Assembly: GCF_026151205.1 (NCBI RefSeq)
Contig: NC_087077.1
Span: forward strand, 9,229,983 to 9,293,982
Origin: Bolinopsis microptera
Taxonomy: Eukaryota > Ctenophora > Tentaculata > Lobata > Bolinopsidae
Direction: 5' to 3'
DNA length: 64,000 bases
This document shows, one piece after another, positions 12,401 to 25,725 of this stretch (positions are counted from its first letter, which is position 1; every line of letters begins with the position of its first letter). The notes below the pieces were generated by a model. It saw only the letters and a program-made list of their open reading frames with translations, was not told where the DNA came from and made no database searches. The translations under genes and the position numbers were made by a program.

Positions 12401-14300
12401 TATACAAACTAATATATAAACTAATCATAAAGTAGCTCTGTTGCCACGATGCTTCATAAAAATCAGCTGAATGTAGAGACACGCACAGAACTCTGACATT
12501 TTATTATAAGTCCAGGCTCCTTTATATATTTCTCAAGCAAACTTGAATAAATTCTGATTTTTTTTCTGTCATAAAAAATTCGTCCAATGATTCAATCTAC
12601 TTATTCTCCAAGCATTTCGTTTATTTATACTTATATGTAATACAAAATCGATACAATGTCATCGGCGATAATCCAAAGAAATGGCTCTCCTGGAAATTTG
12701 TCGACACTATATCAGTATTATATATAGAGTATATACTATATATATAGTATTATATATAGATTATATACTATATATATATATAGAGTAAAAACCAATAAAG
12801 AAAGAAATCCTTCCCGAATTTAATCATGTAAGCGTGTTACCGGTATTTACTCCACGCCCCGGCGGTGGGAACAGGGAGTGATCTCTTAGGGAAACTACCT
12901 AGTAGTTACAGAATCTGTAATATCCTAATATTGTCTGGTGTGACACCTGTCACTGCATGCCAGGGAAATGAGATTACTTTAACATGAACATGCTTTAATG
13001 ACGGAACAGCGGAGGAAGTTGAAAAAATGTCAAAAATGAATGGTTGATAGGAGTGCCCAATGAATGTGTATAAACTTAATGCTCCCCAATATTTGACAGA
13101 TAATGGTTTCTGTGGGGTTTGGTTAGTGAAACCATTGTCGTTGATTGCAACCACGCACGTTTAATGTGCTCCTTCTCAGGCGGTTTTAAAATACGGTGTT
13201 ATAATATAACGGCTGAGTGCTAGAGAGACTGATGATAGTTTGAGACAAATCAGTGCGATTTTAACAAACCATACGGATAGCTTGGGAGCTGATAAAAGTT
13301 TAAAAAGTAAAATATCTACATTTAGAATTAGATATTACTCAACAATCGGATTGAATATACTCAAATTAGAAATGATGTAGTAATTTCGAAACAAAAATAC
13401 GATAAAATGTATATCTGTGACAATAAAACCGTGTTATTAGTTTAAATCGGAACTTTCCATTCACCAATCTCTCATAAGATGAACCCGAACAGCCGACCTT
13501 TTTATTCCCTAATCATTTATTTTAATTTGAACAATATTGCGAACTATGTTTCAAGATAGCAATAAATTCAAAGAGTCATAACATTAACCACCGTATGTAA
13601 ATATTTGTAGAAAATACTTACTAGCATAGTATAAATAACTTACTAGCACAAATAACCTACGAAGGTTATTTCAGGTAGTTTATTTATAAATAACATATAC
13701 TTTATTTATTTAATAGTTGTTAACTCATTACCACAGCGACAGCACACGCACAGCATGAACCTACCTCAACCGTTCAGAAGAGCTACCCGGGATATATGCA
13801 AGCTGCTCCCCCTCGTTCAAATCATCATAATTTGGAGCATTAAAATTCATAACATGGAAAACGGGTCGCAGCAATTAGGGCGATTAATCTGACTTTCCGA
13901 GCAGTTAAAGTATTTCAGATGCAACGTTGTATTACATTTCCCTAATTGCAGGCACAATTTTCGCAATTGGGCCTAATAGTATATGCCAGGTTAAGCATTC
14001 GCCACAAAAGTTAGCCACAAAAGTTAGCCACAAAATAGCTCTCTAATGTAATAAGTGATTGGATAAGATTGGAGCTCGCAGCTCAGAGCCAAGGGTAACC
14101 AAAGCAGTGATAAAAAGGTGGATGAGGGTGTTTTTATGGCATCTGACAATTTCTTGTCTAATGAAAGAATGAACTATACTAAAAAGCAATCCAATTATAA
14201 CGGATTTCTAATGAACCAACAACAGCACAAGTTGAATGATTGACCCACCTGGATGAGGTAACAACAGAGGCCTGTCTTGAGAACGCCACTGCACTCCCAC
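6423..14300. other. gene-poor stretch with small inverted repeats
   Basis: I find no supported gene. Small hairpins lie at 7212-7272 (15-base arms ACAGCCTAACTTCGC) and 8874-8914 (14-base arms TTGTCGAACTAGAG). A decayed copy of the second surrounds 8366-8410. A TA-rich alternating tract runs from about 12713 to 12786. Two copies of AGCCACAAAAGTT stand in tandem near 14003. ORFs near 7.7, 8.5, 11.9 and 13.0 kb are open for 80-120 codons but show no splice context or family likeness that I can defend. Confidence 0.4.
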
Positions 14301-14472
14301 TTATTTGAATGTACCGCTGGGCTAACAAGTACGTCCTCCACTTCGAGTACCACGTTTTAGCGTTGGCATCCTCCGCAGAACCTCGTTTCCCCGACAACAT
14401 CTCAACTCTTTTCATTTTCGGTGCGGGCTGGTTTTCTGATGTCAGATAAACTTGGAGTTGGACGAATTTTGT
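14301..14472 (-). CDS. orphan exon candidate, unrecognised protein
   Basis: A strongly pyrimidine-rich acceptor (CTTCTTCTCATCACAG) precedes a 172-base open segment of 57 codons that ends at a GTGGGA donor in phase 1. The peptide includes VYLTSENQPAPKMKRVEML and KTWYSKWRTYLLAQRYIQI, a basic and aromatic composition that looks protein-like. I do not recognise the family. It may belong to the same minus-strand gene as the exons at 0.3-6.4 kb or to a separate one; connecting exons were not found. Confidence 0.33.
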
Positions 14473-15734
14473 CTGTGATGAGAAGAAGAAAAGAGCTTAA
14501 AAAAGGGATTGAGAAATGCACATGACGTTAAAGTGGACAGTGGCATTCACCAAAGAAATTGAGAAAAAGTAATAAAGATGACAGAGGGTGTATATGATAT
14601 CAGCATGAACTTCAATAAAAGGTAGGATTAGAGCAATATAATATGTGGGTTGTCTAGCGAAGCTGCGCCACTCAACTCGGTTCAGCAACTTTTCAACCAG
14701 ACATGTAGTCACAAAGAAGAACTTTTAGAACAGGGCCTGTCACCATGGAGACTGCTGCCGTGAAGATCGACAAGTTACGCTGAAGTGTTCAACTGACAAG
14801 AACTCGTGGGTAAATTACTCAATTATTATAGCATCCAAAGAAATGAGACGTTCCGTCAACCGTCTGAGAGATTTGCTGCAATATTACTCAGGGGCTATAC
14901 TACTATACTAGTACTAGGGTGATATTACGAGTTTTTCTTAAACTATATGGATCGATGGTTGGTTGGTTGGCCGAAGAATTGTTTCAGCGCAATGATTCTA
15001 TAATAGCTCTAGAGAACAGTGACAATGTGTGTCGAGGTGTTAACTGAGGTTACTGTGTTAAACTGAGAGTCGTGGTTGGAAAAGTCATCAAATGGCGAAT
15101 TATTTTTACAAAGGGTCAGAAAAAAAAATTTGGCGAATAGCGTGGCTCAAGTGCGGTGAATATTTGCGAAATGTGCCGCAAAACTTGAAGTCTATTTTAA
15201 ACTATTTTACAACTAAAAATTTAATTAACTAATTAATTTATTGAAGATGTCAAACATCCAAAATATTTCGTTTAGTCAAAGCTGTCGTTACGTGTCGATT
15301 ATTATAGTTAGGATTGCAACTACAGAGGAGAAATAAAATGTACATGAAATTGTTGTAACCACGAATCCATAGGATTTCGTGTCCAGAGAGTATTATCTAA
15401 TCTTACTCATTACTCTTTACTCGTCGTCATATCAAGGTTCCATCCAGTAGTCTAGGATTTAAGCCGAATTCTAAGCTACAGGAATCTATGACTAGAGATA
15501 CATAATCTCATTACTCCGATACCACGTGATCAGAGATCAACCAGATATCATAGTCACGTGGTACCACTTTCACATTCAAGTCTCATGCATGTAAGAAGAT
15601 ACTACAGTTTAACCCGTGGACAAGGTGTGACGGCAGAAAGTTAAAGGTGGATGTTTTGACGAGGACGTATGTTTTGACGATCAAGAATGGATGACCTTTG
15701 TCTTGGTGTATTAGTAAGAGATCACAGGACCTCG

Positions 15735-15897
15735 TTAGTCATGTAATGCTGATCCAGTTAGTGACGAGCTATTAAGTCATCATTTAACCTCATTAATACT
15801 GATCGTATCAGTGACGAGCTATGAAGTAATCATTCGACCTCATCAATGCTGATCCTGTCAGTGACCAGTTATGAAGAAATCAATGAAGACCTCATTA
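15735..15897. repeat. about 60-bp tandem repeat, three copies
   Basis: Three degenerate copies each contain a variant of ATGCTGATCNNNTNAGTGAC followed by AGCTATGAAG and ATCATT..ACCTCAT. The copies begin near 15748, 15800 and 15845 and diverge by point changes and small indels. No gene overlaps. Confidence 0.65.
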
Positions 15898-15986
15898 ATT
15901 CCCTGGTTCCACGAAGATATTCCTCTGGTAACTGCATCCCTTCTGGCCTGCTTCTGAAGATATGGAGATCCGAAAACCAAGTTTAC

Positions 15987-16091
15987 CTAAATTGAACCTG
16001 CTGGCTTCATTGGAGAATGACCGAGAAATGATGATCAGTTGATCCAGGATCTGATCAAAGTTCAATGTGTAATCCAAGGAAGACTTTCTTT
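15987..16091 (-). CDS. weak exon candidate, unrecognised
   Basis: A 105-base open segment lies between a TATATAG acceptor and a TTTAG|GTAAAC donor. It encodes LDYTLNFDQILDQLIIISRS followed by FSNEASRFNL. The donor is good and the peptide is balanced in composition, but the phase does not join directly to the exon at 14.3 kb and no family is recognised. Confidence 0.22.
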
Positions 16092-19000
16092 CTATATATT
16101 CTCATATTGTGTGTACATTTAGTGTGAAGTTTTATGATTCATTTTGAACAATGTTAGTTGATATCACTTAACATGATAATATATTTTGACAGGCAAAATT
16201 CATACAATTGCCGATTTAGGGATGAAGGAGTGAGTTCAGGGCTCTTGGAGAAGTGGTTACCAGATATTACTGACTGGAATCTTGAACAGTTCTGTGTAGC
16301 GTATAACGTATCTAATTACGTTGTCGCTAAATAGGACTAAGCAATTTCAAATACTACTTGACCTTCGCATGATTTATTTTAAGTGTATTATTTAAATTAT
16401 TTATTCTTGTTTAAAATTATGATGTCATTACGGAGAGTTTAATACGTATTCTTCTGTAATACTGCTATATAAGTTCGGTGTATAAAGTCAGTCATTTAAC
16501 AGCTTACTTCACCACCACGTAACTTAGTATCCAGGAAATTAAAAAAATTGCTTATCTTAGTAGTTAGAGAGATAATCATGATATTTAATGTTTTTCGCAC
16601 TTATCATAAAACATTACTACATTCTGGCGAAAAGATGGCTGACGTTGTGAAATATGCAAACGATTGATTGATACATCATACAATTAATATCAATAAGAAG
16701 ATAGTAAATTAGTAACGATGGTGAAAGTACCGTTTAAAGACTGTACAAATATCTGGTTATAATTTTAAATTTACCTCACGCCTTTTTTTATTTACCGACC
16801 CATTTCTGCGACAGCTATGGAAGAGCTGAGATAAATCATAGGTTTTCTTAACGTTAAAATTAATTCTTACTTTTCATTTGCCAGCTTGGTAGCAGTGGTG
16901 ATGAACTTTCTGACAATTATCAGCGCTTTCCATTTGAGTCGGACCTGGAAACTAGACTGTCTCCTCAACTGGCCCATTGATTCCTGCCCTGTAGATTTAA
17001 ACCATGAAATTGTTGAAATATTTCAAAAACATGGGATGTTTGAATTTAAATCATTCCTTTAAAATGTGAAATTGTAAAGATATCTGGACGAATCAGATAA
17101 GTAAACACTGGGAGTTTCGAAAATAAATCACAATAAAGCTGAATACTACTTTTTTTTCGAATCTGATTTTATAATCTTACAGTGCGCGACTCCAAATATG
17201 GAACATAATTTAAGAATCACAGAGTTACGACAGTACAAAAGCTGCATTGAAAGCACTGTGCTCCCCCGGACTTAAGTGCACTTTGGAGGTGTCGAGTTTG
17301 GCACCGTACACTTATTGTTATATAATAGTATAATGCCAACAAAAGAAAAGTAACATGTCTAACCTACTTTAATGGACTCAAGTTTTATTGTTAGCCTTTG
17401 AATATGCTGATTGGTATACGATCAATCAGCAGTACCTGCGGAACTGCTGTGCCAATCTGACTGAAGTGCTGTACCAATCCGGTAATAGTAGTACGATAAC
17501 TACAAGAAATATCAGTGCAGTATAATACCGTAACAGCAGTGCACTGCTTTACGATGGTGAATATTACATATCATTGCATGCAACCGGCACCAGTATGTCA
17601 ATAAATACGGCATATTGTGACTCTATATTTAATAAAGACCTCGAAGAATATCGGAAATTTCCTTACTGTCCTTTATTTCGTTCTCGATCATCACCAGGAA
17701 TCCTGTCAAGATGCTACTTGAGATGACATCACCCGGTTATCTTCCATTTTATGGGGTTTATTGCTTCTTTGTAACTATAAAAATAATTACTTGATGGAAA
17801 GTGGGAGTTAAGACCAGGAAATTGAATATTAATATTAATATTAATATTAATAACATATTATATTGCACATATAATGCACATATATTGCACATTGTGGTTT
17901 CGAAGTTCTGGTTAAACTTAACTCTACAGAAGTTGTGGCAAGCTTACGGCCAATGGGATACCTGGTTAGTGGTTATCTACGACCGTAGGGCGTAGGAGTG
18001 GAGTAACGTTTTTAAATCAATACAATGATAAAATATTAGATTCCAGCCTTCATTTTCATCGTAACATGGTACATTTCGCAATTTTTACCAACTAAGATTA
18101 TTTTTTCAGATTGAATATTTCAGTATTTAGCCGATATAAATTGCAAATGGCCTCCATATAAATGCTCAGTAATGGGCTTTTTATAAAACCTGCGTCATCC
18201 TTCATAACGTGTGAATATTTCAATGAAAAGTCTATAACTTTAAAAAAAACACCAACCATAGAATCCTTCAACACAATATTCTGGGCATTAATTATTGAGC
18301 TGTATGGTTGAGCAGGGCTGGAGCAATGATCTGGAGTTATTACCCGAAATAGGGAGGTCTGTCTAATGTATTTGTATTGCAATGGTCGTCATAATATGAC
18401 AACAAGACCAAGGCTATAAATACAATTAAACAATTTTAAGTTCACTGTCTGTAGCGGGTCTAGACCCTGACTACACAGTCTGAACTCGGACTAAATACAG
18501 CAGATTCCAGATCTATGATATGGTCATAATCATCTCTGTTTGAAGCACATTACTCTGTAATTATAGAGCGTTAACTGTAAACCAAAACAATGGTGTAACT
18601 TTCAACACCATAGATACCGAGAGGAGGAGATTCTAAAGTGTCTACGAAAATTGCTGAATCGCATCATAACTAGATCTGGGAACAAAATTTAGAAGCACAA
18701 AGTTTCTGTCTGTTTTGCAGTTGGTCCCTTTTTCGTTACAACGAACATGAACGTTTATGGCAGGGTTTACAAGTAAGTGTTATAACTCACCAACTTGTCC
18801 ACTAAGAAATTTACCACTACTATTATTTTAAACTTTTTGTGTGGTAAAATTTAATGATTAAAATTTGTATCAAACTGTGTGAAACTGAAGGTTACAGCTG
18901 GAAGATTGACTTAAATGCAAATTATCGTTTCAAATAATCTGCGGGACCATTATCAGGTAAAAATTGCATAAAGAAAGTCCAAGTTGTGGTAAAAAAATAG

Positions 19001-19481
19001 TTTATTATCTGTCAATTTTTTAATATTATATATCATCCTCACTCGCCTGCTAGAAGTATTGGTCTATGAAGATCGCAAGCAGTAATTTTAGATAAAGGGG
19101 GCCATAATACTTAAAGTAACTTTGATGACATTTCGGAGATCACATGCACTAATTTCATATAGAAGTGGCTGTAATGCATAAAGTGACCACAATCTGGACA
19201 TTTCAGGGGAGCGGAGGAATACAGCAATAATATTTATTAAGGATATTTATTATATATATATATACCGAGAATATACAACCGACGAATGCATCTAAGGACA
19301 TTTAATAAGAATTCGGAAAGTTAGTAATGGTGGTCATTTTTTACTGGATTTTGAAATTAAACCGATTAACAAACAGATCACACATAAGTTCATCATTCGG
19401 AGGTGGAAGCATTTCAGTGAAATTAAATATATCCGTTAAAAGCATTGCTAAGAACAGCTGTAATACGAAATTAAAATAAAA
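16092..19481. other. no gene seen
   Basis: AT-rich DNA upstream of the sulfotransferase-like gene. It includes an (ATTAAT)n microsatellite at about 17824-17852. First exon(s) and promoter of that gene should lie here or just right of it, but I could not identify them. Confidence 0.4.
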
Positions 19482-22400
19482 TAGTTCAATAAAAACGGAC
19501 AAGAGATATACAAAAACGAGTTTATAAGTAATAACCCACGTGTCAGGTACGATTACCCGGTGTATCAGACAGAGGAAATACCCTACAGACACACCCTGGT
19601 ACACAATACCCCTGTACCGGGCATTATTAACCCAGATCTGGTGACCGGACTGCAGGACTTTCAGTTTCAGGACGGAGATGTGGTGGTGGCTAGCTACCAA
19701 AAAGGAGGTGACTCCTTTTAATACATATTATATTAATAATTAAAATTATATTAAAGTATTTTAATACACATTATATTAATAACTACAATTATATTAAAAT
19801 ATTAATAGCACGGGTGGATTAATTAAGCCTGTATTGATTAAGAATATAAACATATGAGCTGTCAAAAAGTCAGGAAGTTATTAACATATTCAGACACACT
19901 CAAACTAAGTAGAAACTGGATGGAATATCATGTAACATGTTTAATCAAAATGTTTAATTGTTAATCACAGCGAACATTGCATAATTACACACAAAGTGAT
20001 TTAACGGTTCTTTCCAATTTTATGCTTTAGTTGGATAGATCCGCTGTTTCACTTTGTGGCTGTTCAAATTTGCTCATAAGCAATCTTAATATAAGACTAA
20101 AAAATATATCAACTAAGTAAACAGGAACATTATTTATGAGTCGCATTGTTGTGATGTTTAGTTGTTAGTGTTCAAAATTGAAAACCTCTCAAATTATTTG
20201 TTACGTAGTACAATAATTTATGAACTCTAAACAAAATAATTAAGCACTTATACACATTTTTCAAGAAAGAATGATAATTGTGGACGGTAAAATATGACCA
20301 AACTTTTCAAAATATCTGCTATTAACCTTTGGCTGACTATTACTAAAACTGCATGTGAGGCGGAATAATTAGCCAAGTTCGGTGATCGGTCAGACGATTA
20401 GTTTCAAGCATATTATACCATAGACAAGAAGCAAAGTGAACTACTTGAAGAGAAATCTCTGACATTTTGTTGTTATGGTGGTACTTTGATTCTATTTCTA
20501 GATATAGCTTAAATTTAGCTTAAACAGGCACAATCACTATGGCAAGAACTATCAACTAGAAGACAGCTGCCAATCCTAATTATCAACTCCCATCTAGTAT
20601 CAGCTTCATTAATCAGTGTGTATCAAGACACCACTCTTTGACTGTCGAGAATTATAGCTGTAAGAAAGTTCGAACCTTTAAAGAAAGTTTCCGCGTACAC
20701 TTCTCAATTTAGGGTTGCCAACCAAGCCAACATGTGCATTCTGAAGCATGTCGCATTTATGGTTGCTTCTCCAGTACAAAGGACAAGCTATATTAATATA
20801 TCGACTTATAATTATAATTATACCACTCAACCATACTCATTTCTTTCACTTCACATACAGATCAAGCTTGAATAGTGTTTATCGTGAAAGCCTATTCAGT
20901 TATTCCGATTTCCTAATTAATCAAATTTGATTCAATAACTGAATAAATATAAAAACAGCTTGTCCATTGTCCAACTAATATAAAACAGAAGCCGGAAGAA
21001 AAACTCATAACTTTGGATTGGACAGTTTTGGAATCAAATGATCGAGTAGGGTATCAACTATCAGGGTATGTTCTCTACAACGTTTAGATATCCAACAAAT
21101 ACTTTGCCTCCCCAAAAGTAAAACGTGCAGGTATTGCTAATAGTAATACTTGCTTGGGTATATTCGAGGTTTGGATCTGAACACTTTCAATACACATGAC
21201 CGCGCCCAAAATGGTAAGTAAGCAGGATTAAACATGGAGTGTCCACTTTTTTGAGATTGCACAATAAACCTACACACAGACGCGAGTGCAACTATGGATC
21301 ATAAGACGATATTGATCCTAAGACCGGTATATAACGGGGTTCATGTAATTGAGTTCTGAGGAACAATCCTGTCTAATTGAGTGAATACATAAGCAATGAT
21401 GTCCACCCAAGGCTCTGGCCTGTCAGTTTGAATAATTCAGTATATCCGATATAGGTCTGGGAGCCGCTGTATGCAACTCCTACAAATGAGGTTTCAAGAA
21501 AAGAAAGGTTTCAAGAAAAACCCCGTACAGCTCTCAGACATCTTAAAATTTAATTTTGTATTAATATTATGTTTTTTCGTGGAAATGGAATATCCAAGAA
21601 TCATATCAACGCATGCATAGCCAGACGAAAGCATAATTAATCATATCAAAAAGTTTGAATTTGACATAGCCTTCGAAAGGCATAATGTTTGCTCTGAACC
21701 ATAAAAACAATCAGTCTAATATCTGGGCCTATAGTGGCCCTACTCCCTACGTTCATGAGATCGAAACCTCATTAGTTAATACCAGTCACCGTACAAAACC
21801 TGCCATAATTTTTCTAGCGAAAACCACAATCAAGATGTACGTCAACGTGTTCAATGTTCAAAATTAGGCAATAAACTATGTGCATGTGCAAGGAAAACAA
21901 GAATACAGATTTAATCTAATTGGAGATTCAATCTAATTTGAAACAATGTGGGCGTTGGATAGTTCAACGCCCGTGCCCCGTAATTATGGTCGCACAGTGA
22001 AGATATGATAACTGATAAGCTAAAACAATAACACGATAAGAAGAACTCCTACGTGCACAAGATATGGTTAGCAATAACATGATAATAACACATTTCCCCA
22101 GGCTCGATCTTGTTCCGGGTGATGGTACAGATGCTGTTGGGACTACCTGTGTTGGAGGACAAGTTCCACTGGTTGGAGATAGACGGCAACACGGTTAAGG
22201 AAGAGTCACATATCGGGGGGAGGCGCCTTCTCAGGTCTGTTAATTACACTGGCCGTAACCTGAATGTTTAGTTTAGTTCGGTTTATCCAACAGCCATAAT
22301 GGCTACATTATATCACCAGCCAAAGGTATCGCTGCAATGGGCAGATATACTCATTAACCATTTTCCCTGCTCATTCAGCTAATTCATCCGAGTACAAGTG

Positions 22401-24995
22401 TATGGTCACACTGAATCAGAAGGCAGATGTGTCAACTGTCAAGTTGCATAGATCCATCGGAATCCTTAATTAACTTCCTTGATTAGGCGACGCTGGGATT
22501 CGAGCCCCCTTCTTTGTCGGTGCTAACCCTAGTTGCATGATCAATACATTCATCCTCAGTGGATGCCCAAATTTGTGTTCATCATAAGATCAAGATAGAT
22601 GTAATAATGACATACAAGATAATCGACATTAGATTATGAATCGAAACCATCAAGTCAACTATCTCTACGACTATAAACATAGGCACTACGATTCATCGTG
22701 TTCATATAAGACATGACACATATCTGCAGAATGCCATGCAGAATCTGCATTGCAGAATCTGCATTGCAGATACCGATAAAGGTCATTTGAAAACATGTTC
22801 AGAACAAACAAAGGCACGGAATGCTTTTCATTCGGATCTTCTTCAGTTCTTCAGTTCTTATTTATATTTATAATCCTAAGAAAAACACTATCGTTTCTAA
22901 GCGGCAGGTAGAGCTAAGGTAAGGGAGCTTGACCGTTTAGTTGGTTAGTGTAGACTCCCAAACCCTACCTTTAGGAATGATTATTAGTTACCAAAACAGG
23001 TTTCTAGTAGCGTACGAAAACGAAAGTGCAATTACATTTGTAGTTAAGTAGCAACTTCGATCTGCATTCCTTCTCTAAACCGGTATCTTCTAGAAGAATA
23101 ATTTTAAACTGGATAGTTGAACCTATAAGGCTATATCAGCTGGAACAAGTGTGAAAATGAAGAAATAGCGATGGCACATTCATTGACAGACATGGGCAGA
23201 CTGAAATATCGGAACTAAGCTAAAGAGAGATGCTATCGTATTCTAAGTATGCGAATAAAGTTCTATTGCCGCATGCATAGCCAGACGCAAACATAATTAA
23301 TTATTTTCGAAAGGCATAATATTTGCTCTGAGTCATAAAACCAGTCAATCTTAAAGCTGGCGAAGTCCGTTCCGTCAGCTTTTATAGTTGCTTTTTAAAA
23401 TTATTAATGGCTATTAATCTAATGAAAGCGGCATGCCCTATTGTATTTTTTTGGTGGACTTATCGTTAACTACGTTAAGTCTAAACTCAGAACCGATATT
23501 TATTAACTACTCGATCACCATGTAATTATTAGCTAGCCATTTGCGGTCGCCCATGCTCCTGGCTACATGGTACGAAAAGTTACTATTTTTTCATAGGGCT
23601 TACTGACGCAAGGAGAGTTTCATTTTAAAAGTAGTTGTCTTAGTTCTAAGCAAGGAACTTTGGAAAGATATTCATCAAGGAGAATAAAGACAAAATTACA
23701 ATAATATATAAATCCACCTTCAAGGCTCTACAGGGTTCGGACTCTACGGCGTAAGACTCTACGGCGGGTTAGAGTTCTACAAATCGACCAGGAGGATAAT
23801 ACAAACGTGTGCATGGTTAACATTGATTATACTTATTTATACAGACGAATTTGAGTAAAATCCAATGGCAATAGTAATATGCAGTCAGATAACCTGGTTA
23901 ATGATTAACAAATAACGAACTAGAGGAAGTATTGGAGATTAGCAATAACAAATAAACGATAATAATATACCATTGTTCTGGAAGGTTTAAGAAAATATGA
24001 TATTAATGTATTGAATAGGCCTCTTTTAACAAAAAGATGTCAAGTACGGCACTGATAGCAATCACAATTTCAAGATTACACTTTTTAACATGATCTCTTT
24101 TCTCAGGACACATCTGCCGTTAAATTGGCTGCCACAAACCAAAGCCCATGTGACCTACCTGTTCCTTTACCCAGCTGACCCTGATTTCATTCTTTCTCTT
24201 TACTCCCACTTTAAAACTTCTTCAGCTATCGGGTTTAAGGAGGGCGATTGGGATACTTTCTTCCGGCTATGGAAATCTGAAAAAGGTTCGAAGATGATAA
24301 TTGGAACGTATTACTTATTTTGGGATATCATCAGAAAATGCGACCAATAGTTAATAGAGGGTGATTGAGCATAACACCTTGGTAATTGCAAACTTTCAGT
24401 GTTTTATGGATCTTTCTACAAACATTTGGACAGCTGGAGATCGAAGGCAGGCTCTATGGACATGATAGTGTGGCCGAACAGACGAGACAAGGTAAACTAA
24501 TGTGGTAATCCCCAGTTGGTACAAATCCGTAACCGTCGTGGTTGGTTGGATCCCCGTTTCAGTGGTATTGGTTGTCATGATCATTCTATTTTATAAGGCG
24601 TAAATATTTTATAGCGGCAGTTGCACAAACAATCGAATAAGAAAGTCTAACCCAGATCAACATTTCAGATTAAAAGGGACATCATAGAGAAGGTTGCATC
24701 GAAACTCCTTCCAATGACTATTTTGTATGCAGAAAAGAGTGACCATCTCATCGTGAAACACGGATCTCCTGACAAACAGTACCTGAAAGAGTGTGATGTC
24801 ACGTGCTGTGACGTCACCAGATCCCAACTGGTAACTGAAGTTTTTGAATACATGACCGCCAACAACCCCTCTACAATGTGGAGGACTGAGCGGGAAAAGA
24901 AACTTCTAGAAGCTGGCTTGCAGTCTCTGAGCTACGAACAGCGGGAGATTTTGAGAAATGAGAGAATATTTTACAAAATGGAAGATGTAAAATAG
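19482..24995 (+). CDS. divergent cytosolic sulfotransferase-like protein, five exons
   Basis: Exons about 19482-19707, 22102-22234, 24107-24285, 24400-24491 and 24669-24995 join in phase (1,2,1,0) with AG acceptors and GT donors, giving about 318 residues, normal for P-loop sulfotransferases. Family landmarks appear in order: DGDVVVASYQKG before the P-loop position; RTHLPLNWLP with the histidine of the KTHLP motif; LSLYSHF and FKEGDWDTFFRLWKSEKV; FYGSFYKHLDSW; and IKRDIIEKVASKL. Sulfotransferases of this family move sulfate from PAPS to small hydroxyl or amine substrates in the cytosol. The PAPS-binding residues are altered: the PKSGTTW loop reads QKGGSILF, the Arg-Asn-Pro-Lys-Asp region reads LYPADPD, and the C-terminal RKGxxGDW motif is not recognisable. 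Catalysis is therefore doubtful. The reading frame is intact, so it may be neofunctional rather than dead. The start codon is not located and may lie in an upstream exon. Confidence 0.72.
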
Positions 24996-25067
24996 GCAAT
25001 AGTAATCAATTTACAATGAACAAAAATCTCCATTCCCAGAGAATAGAACAATCTGACTTTAATATCT

Positions 25068-25073
25068 AATAAA
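25068..25073 (+). promoter_or_regulatory. AATAAA polyadenylation signal of the sulfotransferase-like gene
   Basis: AATAAA occurs 73 bases after the TAG-type stop at 24995 and is the first such hexamer downstream. Confidence 0.55.
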
Positions 25074-25725
25074 CCAAAAGTAACTTAAAAACACAGGATT
25101 ATTGACACTTTTCTCTCCTCAACATACTTCGTTTATATTTCATTAGAGTTTAGGGAGTGGTAAATTATTGTGATAATTTATTTAAAAATATTTATGTCTT
25201 ATTAGACCATTGAGTGTTCAGGTTTACAATTTTGGACATATTTAAAGCTCAAGTTTCCTTTCTAGGCAATCATCAAAGATAAATCTATCTAACTTTGTCT
25301 CAGAGAAAAAAAACTGCAACCTTATAGTTTATTTACGAAACTTATAACCTATAATCTATATGTTTCTCAAATAAGATAAAATTGTTTAGAAAACCCGTAA
25401 ATAGAAAAATCAAAATACAAATCGTATTATAGACAATCAACGATAAATCAGTATTTTAAAGCAATTAACTTCAAATAATAAATCATGTACAACTCTACAT
25501 CTACAACTCTACATCTACAATATTTGGTAAGAAGACTGTACAGTTCTAATTAGTGCACAACTACACCAATTAGCTTATTTAGTATCTCATTTTGATCAGA
25601 GTAATCTCCGTAAGCACCATCACTAGGCTGGTTCACAAATAATATTTGGCTCAATAACGGCCAAAAACAAAAAACAACTCCAACTCGACCAGTCCATTAT
25701 ATTCCCTGTCAATACATCTTCCTCC
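25074..25725. other. convergent intergenic region, no gene seen
   Basis: AT-rich DNA between the 3' ends of two convergent genes. TACATCTACAACTC-type units are repeated two to three times near 25485-25515. Nothing else stands out. Confidence 0.5.

Noticed and set aside
11799-13154. Two hydrophobic minus ORFs resembling membrane segments
   Set aside because: AT-rich DNA gives Leu/Ile/Phe-rich frames by chance; no conserved pattern.
19341-19700. 119-codon minus-strand ORF with hydrophobic stretches
   Set aside because: It is the reverse strand of the first recognisable sulfotransferase-like exon.
21060-21118. Possible sulfotransferase P-loop exon (LCLPKSKTC with a GTAAAA donor in matching phase)
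   Set aside because: The exon ending at 19707 gives a longer, better match (DGDVVVASYQKG) with the same phase, so this is a chance resemblance.
22490-22520. tRNA T-arm-like GGGATTCGAGCCCCC
   Set aside because: Upstream sequence does not form a D-arm or anticodon arm; at most a degraded tRNA-derived fragment.
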